A stretch of 64,000 nt of DNA, taken from positions 124,001 to 188,000 of the forward strand of contig JADJCX010000034.1 in assembly GCA_016703005.1 (NCBI GenBank), read 5' to 3'. Each line of letters begins with the position of its first letter. Position 1 is the stretch's first letter. The notes beneath the pieces were generated by a model, which saw nothing but the letters and a program-made list of their open reading frames with translations, was not told the origin of the DNA and searched no databases. Positions 58,810-64,000 of the stretch are shown here, piece after piece. The stretch is from Flavobacteriales bacterium (GTDB lineage: Bacteria; Bacteroidota; Bacteroidia; Flavobacteriales_F; PHOS-HE28). The translations under genes and the position numbers were made by a program.

Positions 58810-60649
58810 ATGGAAATCGTCGATCCACCGCAGATCATTTTGCCGGAAGAACTGCTGCACAAGCACTTCGGCTATAACCAATTCCGGCCGCTCCAACGCG
58901 AAGCCATCGATCACTTATTGGCTGGCAACGACGCTGTGATCCTCATGCCAACTGGCGGAGGCAAGAGCCTTTGTTTCCAGATCCCGGCCCTGGCCCTGGA
59001 TGGCCTAACCCTGGTCGTGTCACCTCTCATCGCGTTGATGAAGGACCAAGTACAAGCGCTACAGGCCAACGGCATCGCTGCGGCTTTCCTCAACAGCACG
59101 TTGTCATACGATGAAGAGCAGTTGCTCTGGCAAGACCTTCGCCATGGTGCGTTGAAGCTCCTTTACGTTTCACCGGAGCGCATCTTCAGCCAAGGCTTCC
59201 TTGATGCGGTCGCCCAGTTGCCCTTGCGGCTGATCGCCATCGACGAAGCGCATTGCATCAGCAATTGGGGTCATCACTTCCGGCCGGAGTACAAGCGCCT
59301 GCATGTATTGAAGGAGCGTTTTCCCAACGTGCCGGTAGCGGCGCTCACCGCCACCGCCGATGAAGCCGTGCGCAGTGATATCGGTGAGCTTTTGGGAATG
59401 CGCGCGCCGCGTTTGTTCATCGCATCCTTCGATCGACCGAACCTGTCGTTGGCCGTGTTGCCTGGACAGAAGAAGAGCGCGCAGCTCGGTCGCATCCTCG
59501 CCAAGCACAACGGCCAGTGCGGCATCATCTATTGCCAGAGCCGCAAGAGCTGCGAGCAGTTGGCCGAACGCATACGGGCCATGGGCATACGTGCAGCGCA
59601 CTACCATGCTGGCATGGAACCACAAGAGCGGAGCAATGTGCAGGATGAGTTCATCCAAGGCCGTTGCCACGTGATCTGTGCCACCATCGCTTTCGGCATG
59701 GGCATCGACAAGAGCGATGTGCGCTTCGTGATCCACTGGAACATGCCCGGCAGCGTGGAGAGTTACTACCAGGAGATCGGCCGCGCGGGCCGCGATGGCA
59801 AGCCGGCGGAGACCATTCTATTCTATAGCTACGCCGACGTTCAACGCCAGCTCCACTTCATCGATGAGATGCAGGACGATCGCTACCGCGCGATACAGAT
59901 GGCCAAGTTGGAGCGCATGAAGGATTTCGCCGAGGCCGGGACATGTCGTAGGAAAATGCTGCTGTCCTACTTCAGTGAAATGCCCGCCGACGATTGCGGC
60001 AACTGTGATGTGTGCAAGGACCCACCGAAATGGTTCGACGGTACGCAGTACGCACAGATGGCCCTGAGCGCCGTGGCGCGCAGTCGTGGCAGCTTGCCGG
60101 TCGGTACGCTGGTGGATGTGCTCAAAGGCACGCGCAGCGCGGCTGTGCAGGAGCGGCAATTGAACTTGCTGCAAACGTTCGGTGTGGGCGCAGGCATCAG
60201 CGAGTTCGTCTGGCAGTTGCACATCCAGCAATTCATACAGCAGGGCCTGCTCACGATCGACTACAAGGACAACTACCACTTGAAGCTGACGCCACACGCC
60301 AACGAAGTCCTGTTCAAAGGCCGCGCGGTGCGACTGGTCAGTTTCGAGACGATCAAGGAACGGCAGGACGCGCAGAAACAGATGCACGCCAAGGAAGCCG
60401 ATAGCGCTGCGGTACAAACGGATGCTGTGCTTTTCGATGCGCCTCAAAGCGCTACGGAGCAAACTCGCGAAGGCGCTGGGCAAACCGGCCTACATCGTTT
60501 TCAGCGATGCAGCCTTGCTGGACATGTGCACCCGTAAGCCAGCAACCATGAGCGCCTTCCTGCAAGTGAACGGCGTGGGCGAATACAAGGCCGAGCAGTT
60601 CGGCGAGGCGTTTTTGGAGGAGATAGCCGGGGTAGTGGGCGCGCGCTAG
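58810..60649 (+). CDS. recQ: ATP-dependent DNA helicase RecQ, frame disrupted before HRDC domain
   Basis: 612 residues if restored. The 3'-5' helicase core shows motif 0/I (FRPLQREAIDHLL, LMPTGGGKSLCFQ), motif II IDEAHCISNWG, motif III ALTATADEAV, motif V CATIAFGMGIDKSDVRFVIH and motif VI QEIGRAGRDG. The zinc site (CRRKMLLSYF, CGNCDVC), winged helix (about 410-510) and C-terminal HRDC (LRSKLAKALGKPAYIVFSD, VNGVGEYKAEQFGEAFL) follow. The break is at 60442-60443: reading GCGCCTCAAA as GCGCTCAAA joins FDA to LKALRSKLAKA. It diverges from the barrel pair across the TTGGC array. It acts in recombination and fork repair. Confidence 0.95.
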
Positions 60650-60674
60650 AGATCGTGGTCTTGCACTGCGCGCA

Positions 60675-60682
60675 TACATTCG
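60675..60682 (+). promoter_or_regulatory. Putative -7 box TACATTCG
   Basis: Seven of eight matches to TAnnTTTG, ending 6 nt before the ATG at 60689, consistent with a near-leaderless mRNA. Confidence 0.45.
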
Positions 60683-60688
60683 CCCGAC

Positions 60689-61423
60689 ATGCGCATCGTA
60701 CTGGTCATAGGCCTGATACTTTCATCCCTGCTCTCATCTGCCCAAAGCGGCTGGAATCCCGAGCCGCACAAGACGGACGAAGGGCTCACCTTCCGCGATG
60801 ACCTTGATTTCTACTTGAACATCTACACCAAGAAGGAGATCAAGAAGATGCGCCAGCAGGTGAACGTCTGGAAGATGAGTTGGGACAAAATGCTCCGGCA
60901 GGCGATCAGCGATGTGCGCGCGTACAGCGAAGGCAACCTGAACGATGGTCGCACGCATCCCTTCACGTTGAACGATACCGAAGGCAAGTCGCACACGCTC
61001 ACTACGGACAGCGGTAAGGTGCGGGCGTTCATGTTCGCTAGTATCACCAATCCGCCCAGCAGGATGCAGATCCCGCGGTGGGACAAGCTGATGGAGAAGT
61101 ACGACACGACACAAGTGGAGATCTTCATCGTGTATGGTCGCGAGCTGCATCCAGGCGACAACAAGTTCCGCGACTATCCGCAGCCGAAGACCGAGGCTGA
61201 GAAACTGGCCTACGCGCAGCAGCTCGCTGCCACCACCGATTTACCGGTACTGGTGGACGGCCTCGACGACAAGGTGCTGTTGCAATACGGACAAGTACCC
61301 AATGCGTGCTACGTGATCGACCGCAGCGGCCGGATGGTGTTCCGTGGCACGTGGGCCGATAGCCGAAAAGTGGAAATGGTCATCGACCAGTTGCAGGAGT
61401 ACTACAAGCCTAAGGGCAGCTAG
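60689..61423 (+). CDS. Iodothyronine-deiodinase-like / redoxin-fold exported protein
   Basis: 244 residues. Signal peptide MRIVLVIGLILSSLLSSAQ. A charged helical region (FYLNIYTKKEIKKMRQQVN) precedes a thioredoxin-fold domain from about 95. There FASITNPPSRMQIPRWDKLM aligns with the deiodinase active-site region, in which a Cys or Sec normally stands before PP; here it is Asn. The rest fits: VEIFIVYGRELHPGDN and VPNACYVIDRSGRMVFRGTW. The remaining Cys (PNACY) is not at a catalytic position. It is probably a non-catalytic or altered relative, located in the periplasm. It overlaps the convergent MATE gene by 4 nt. Confidence 0.72.
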   Translation: MRIVLVIGLILSSLLSSAQSGWNPEPHKTDEGLTFRDDLDFYLNIYTKKEIKKMRQQVNVWKMSWDKMLRQAISDVRAYSEGNLNDGRTHPFTLNDTEGKSHTLTTDSGKVRAFMFASITNPPSRMQIPRWDKLMEKYDTTQVEIFIVYGRELHPGDNKFRDYPQPKTEAEKLAYAQQLAATTDLPVLVDGLDDKVLLQYGQVPNACYVIDRSGRMVFRGTWADSRKVEMVIDQLQEYYKPKGS

Positions 61424-62805
61424 ACTTTCACGAGCTTCCACCTGCCGCGCTGGAAGACCACGGCGCACATGACAGCAAGTATGCTCTCGCTGATGGCGAT
61501 GGACAGGAACACGCCTAGGGGACCCATGTCAAAGGTTTTCGCAAGCACGTATGCCAAAGGGATATCGATGATCCAGAAGCCGATGACGTTGAGCCACGTC
61601 GGTGTCATGCTATCCCCCGCGCCGTTGAATGCCTGCGCCAGCACCATGCCGTAGCCATAGAAGAGATAGCCAGCGCTGATGACCCGCAGGGCAAGGATCG
61701 CGGTGGCATCTGCTGCAGCACTTTGTGAAAAGAACGAGACGATCCAGGGTGATGCCGCCCAGAAGATGAAGGTGACGATCAGCATGTACACCATGTTATA
61801 GTGGCCACACAGCCACGTGCTCCGCTGCGCGCGATCGGGCTGTCCTGCGCCAAGGTTCTGGCCCACCAACGTCGCCGCCGCATTTGCCATGCCCCATGCC
61901 GGTAGCAAAGCGAAAATGATGATGCGGATCGCCACAGTGTAGCCCGCTACCGCTGCTGTGCCGCTCTCGGCGATGATGCGGTACAAGAACAACCAGCTCA
62001 GGCTGGGTATGAGGAATTGCCCTGCGCCACCGACCGCTACTTGCAGGATACTCTTGATCACCGCCCAAACCGGCCGCAGGTCCGGCATACGCATCGCGAA
62101 CGGGCCATCGGCCTTGAACAGGTGATAGAGTTGGAACGCAACACCGCAACCGCGTCCGATGGTAGTGGCGCACGCCGCACCGGTAACGCCCATTTCCGGG
62201 AAAGGACCGATGCCGAAAATGAGCAGCGGGTCGAGAACGATGTTGATGAGGTTGGCCAAGCCAAGTGACCACAAGGCCATGTTCGCACGGCCCACACCAC
62301 GGAAAGACGCGTTGATCGCGAAGAGCAACATGATGATCACATTACTCGCCATCATCAGCCGAGCGTAGTTCGAGCCTTCGGCTATCACACCGGGTTCCGC
62401 GCCCATGAGGCCCAGCAACTGCGGTGCGAAAATGGTTCCCGGTATGGCCAGCAACAGACCGATGGCGAACGCGACAAAGACCCCTTGCGCGGCTCCGGTC
62501 CGTGCGCCCTCCTTGTCTTTCTCACCGGTGCGTCGCGCTACCAGCGCTGTTGCACCCATGCCGAGGCCCCAAGCCAGCGAGTACGTGATCACCAGCATGC
62601 TTTCCGTGATGCCCACGGTGCTCGTTGCATTCTCACCAACGCGGCTCACGAAGAATATGTCGACGATGGCGAAGAGCGCTTCCATGCCCATCTCCAGGAT
62701 CATGGGAATGCTCAACAGCACGATCGCCTGGCGCATACCCATGGCGGTGTAGTCCCGCTCGGTATCGCGTAGGGCTTCACGGATCAGGTGGTACAGTTTG
62801 CGCAT
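61420..62805 (-). CDS. MATE family efflux transporter
   Basis: 461 residues, twelve hydrophobic helices in two similar halves. N-half: IPMILEMGMEALFAIVDIFF, with VGITESMLVITYSLAWGLGM. C-half: ISAGYLFYGYGMVLAQAFNG and AGDSMTPTWLNVIGFWIIDI. The sequence belongs to the NorM/DinF-type multidrug/oligosaccharidyl-lipid/polysaccharide flippase superfamily and exports cationic compounds against Na+ or H+. No regulator is adjacent. TACTTTCG lies 9 nt before the ATG. Confidence 0.93.
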   Translation of the reverse strand: MRKLYHLIREALRDTERDYTAMGMRQAIVLLSIPMILEMGMEALFAIVDIFFVSRVGENATSTVGITESMLVITYSLAWGLGMGATALVARRTGEKDKEGARTGAAQGVFVAFAIGLLLAIPGTIFAPQLLGLMGAEPGVIAEGSNYARLMMASNVIIMLLFAINASFRGVGRANMALWSLGLANLINIVLDPLLIFGIGPFPEMGVTGAACATTIGRGCGVAFQLYHLFKADGPFAMRMPDLRPVWAVIKSILQVAVGGAGQFLIPSLSWLFLYRIIAESGTAAVAGYTVAIRIIIFALLPAWGMANAAATLVGQNLGAGQPDRAQRSTWLCGHYNMVYMLIVTFIFWAASPWIVSFFSQSAAADATAILALRVISAGYLFYGYGMVLAQAFNGAGDSMTPTWLNVIGFWIIDIPLAYVLAKTFDMGPLGVFLSIAISESILAVMCAVVFQRGRWKLVKV

Positions 62806-62814
62806 TGGGGGCGG

Positions 62815-62822
62815 CGAAAGTA
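62815..62822 (-). promoter_or_regulatory. Putative -7 box TACTTTCG
   Basis: Same octamer as at 10543 and 20202; it ends 9 nt before the MATE start at 62805, predicting a leader of only a few nucleotides. Confidence 0.45.
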
Positions 62823-62901
62823 GGAGTAGCCCACTTTGAGATGTTGATGATCAGTGAGCCATTGACATGAAGCTGCGGCAGCCCTGGCCAAGTTTTGTGG
62901 A

Positions 62902-64000
62902 ATGCAACGATCCTTCCATTCCGTACTTGTCGCTGCGCTGCTTCTGACCGTGACGCCTGCCTTTTCCCAGAGCATTCTCCAGCGTACCCTCAGCGCCGAT
63001 ACCATGCCCAATCTGCTGCCCGATGGTGGCTTCGAGCAGCACGAGCGGCTGTATTGCGCATGGACGCAGGAGGCCGAGAAGTTCAGCAAGAACATGACCT
63101 GGTGGGACAGCCCCACGGAAACCACACCCGACCTCTTCGACACGGGCAACGAAGCCAGTTGCTGGAGCCACCCGGGCAAGCGCACCGATGGCAAGGCCAG
63201 TCCGCACAGTGGCACCAGCATGATCGGCATCAAGACCTGGGGCAAGGGCAACACCCCCACGCATTGGCACGAGTACGTGCAGACCGAACTTCCACAGCCG
63301 CTGGAAGCCGGCAAGCGCTACATCGCCGAGTTCTGGGTGATGCGCGCGAGCTTCTGCAACGAAGCCAGCAACAACATCGGCATGCTGGTGACCAACACTC
63401 CGGTGAAGACACGCGATTGTTTGCCGCTCTACTTCACGCCCACCATCAATGAGAAAGATGTCGTGAAGCGTACCGCGTGGAAGAAGGTGAGCGGTGTGTT
63501 CGACGCCAAAGGCGACGAGCAGTTCATCATCCTCGGCAACTTCTACAGCGATATGCGCACCGGACACGAGCGCCAGCCGGAAGGCGAACGCGGCGCCTAT
63601 TACTTCATTGACGACGTGAACATCCGCATTGCGCCGCCGGGCACTGCCCTCACTGACAAGCCGACAGAGAGCATTCCGCCGCCACCGAAGAAGAAGGTGG
63701 AGGACCACGTGAGCACCAAGGAGGTGGAGATCCACGAAGTGGAACCCGAGGTGGGCCGCATCATCCGGTTGGACAAGATCTACTTCGACTTCGATAAGAG
63801 CGTGCTGAAGCCCGAGAGCGAAGCCGAACTGAACACGGTTGTTGAACTGCTCACCGACTATCCGCACATGCGCATCGAGATCAGCGCACACACCGACGAT
63901 CAAGGTAGCGACGACTACAACAACAAACTCTCGCAGGCCCGCGCCAAGGCCGTTGTCGACTACCTCATCGCCAAGAAGGTGGACACCTCAAGGTTGATCG
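62902..64000 (+). CDS. OmpA-family protein with N-terminal extracellular-type domain (3' end beyond window)
   Basis: 366 codons visible with no frame break. Signal peptide MQRSFHSVLVAALLLTVTPA. Residues about 30-235 form a jelly-roll-like domain (NLLPDGGFEQHERLYCAW, HWHEYVQTELPQPLEAGKRY, RGAYYFIDDVNIRI) of the kind seen in carbohydrate-binding surface proteins. A Pro/Lys-rich hinge (IPPPPKKKVEDH) leads to the OmpA C-terminal peptidoglycan-binding domain from about 290 (IYFDFDKSVLKPESEAEL, ISAHTDDQGSDDYNNKLSQ). It probably tethers the outer membrane to peptidoglycan. AAGTTTTG lies 4 nt before the ATG. Confidence 0.9.
   Translation, partial: MQRSFHSVLVAALLLTVTPAFSQSILQRTLSADTMPNLLPDGGFEQHERLYCAWTQEAEKFSKNMTWWDSPTETTPDLFDTGNEASCWSHPGKRTDGKASPHSGTSMIGIKTWGKGNTPTHWHEYVQTELPQPLEAGKRYIAEFWVMRASFCNEASNNIGMLVTNTPVKTRDCLPLYFTPTINEKDVVKRTAWKKVSGVFDAKGDEQFIILGNFYSDMRTGHERQPEGERGAYYFIDDVNIRIAPPGTALTDKPTESIPPPPKKKVEDHVSTKEVEIHEVEPEVGRIIRLDKIYFDFDKSVLKPESEAELNTVVELLTDYPHMRIEISAHTDDQGSDDYNNKLSQARAKAVVDYLIAKKVDTSRLI

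Overview
The window looks like a chromosome segment of a GC-rich member of the Bacteroidota, most likely Flavobacteriales-like. The reasons are: several secreted proteins ending in type IX secretion (T9SS) C-terminal sorting domains; a porX-tsaE-ald cluster; an LpxC-FabZ fusion inside a lipid A cluster; no recognisable Shine-Dalgarno sites; and many -7 boxes of the Bacteroidota form TAnnTTTG (here often TAnnTTCG). I see no rRNA, tRNA, CRISPR array, prophage or insertion sequence. Genes are packed, and no gap exceeds 300 bases.

Layout. 1-2038: an ECF-type sigma factor translationally coupled to an unusual membrane-anchored outer-membrane barrel protein that leaves the window. 2100-12355: mostly minus-strand genes (a Cys-repeat T9SS protein, urocanate hydratase, a DUF5522-like protein, a large membrane-anchored protein coupled to a truncated hemoglobin, RNase HII, a glycosyltransferase) plus one forward glucosaminidase/LysM protein. 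12481-17331: a compact polysaccharide operon (flippase, two chain-length regulators, O-antigen ligase/polymerase). 17324-20961: a PP2C phosphatase, a second LpxD, EF-P and a methyltransferase. 21530-23667: a small possible copper locus (Cys/His protein, CDVCG barrel, MbnP-like lipoprotein). 23719-31551: an ABC ATPase, lpxA, lpxC-fabZ, lpxD, a Cys/His-rich membrane protein, an SDR, a T9SS protein and an HD hydrolase. 31838-35706: porX, tsaE, ald and a small membrane protein. 35741-39402: proline dehydrogenase and aroB-aroA. 39406-44740: two large divergent T9SS proteins. 44793-50296: formate-THF ligase, MsrB, a VOC protein, and a VWA/AAA+ pair. 50302-58621: a T9SS protein, a propeller-adenylate cyclase, a small HTH protein and an unstudied HhH/barrel pair. 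58810-64000: RecQ, a deiodinase-like protein, a MATE transporter and a truncated OmpA-family protein.

Two features run through the whole window. First, ten genes carry frame disruptions, including lpxA, aroA and efp, although coding signal resumes at once in the next frame. Six fit one extra C on the coding strand and three fit one missing base. This is most simply uncorrected sequencing indels, so annotations of those genes span the frame break. Second, intergenic spaces hold degenerate short-unit arrays (ATGTG, TTGGC and CTTCACTGC types), often as inverted arms, and several -7 boxes sit only 3-9 nt from the start codon, which suggests leaderless or near-leaderless mRNAs.

Functionally the segment is dominated by envelope biology: lipid A synthesis, polysaccharide assembly, T9SS regulation and cargo, outer-membrane barrels and peptidoglycan hydrolysis. 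Core metabolism (shikimate, one-carbon, proline and histidine catabolism) is interspersed.
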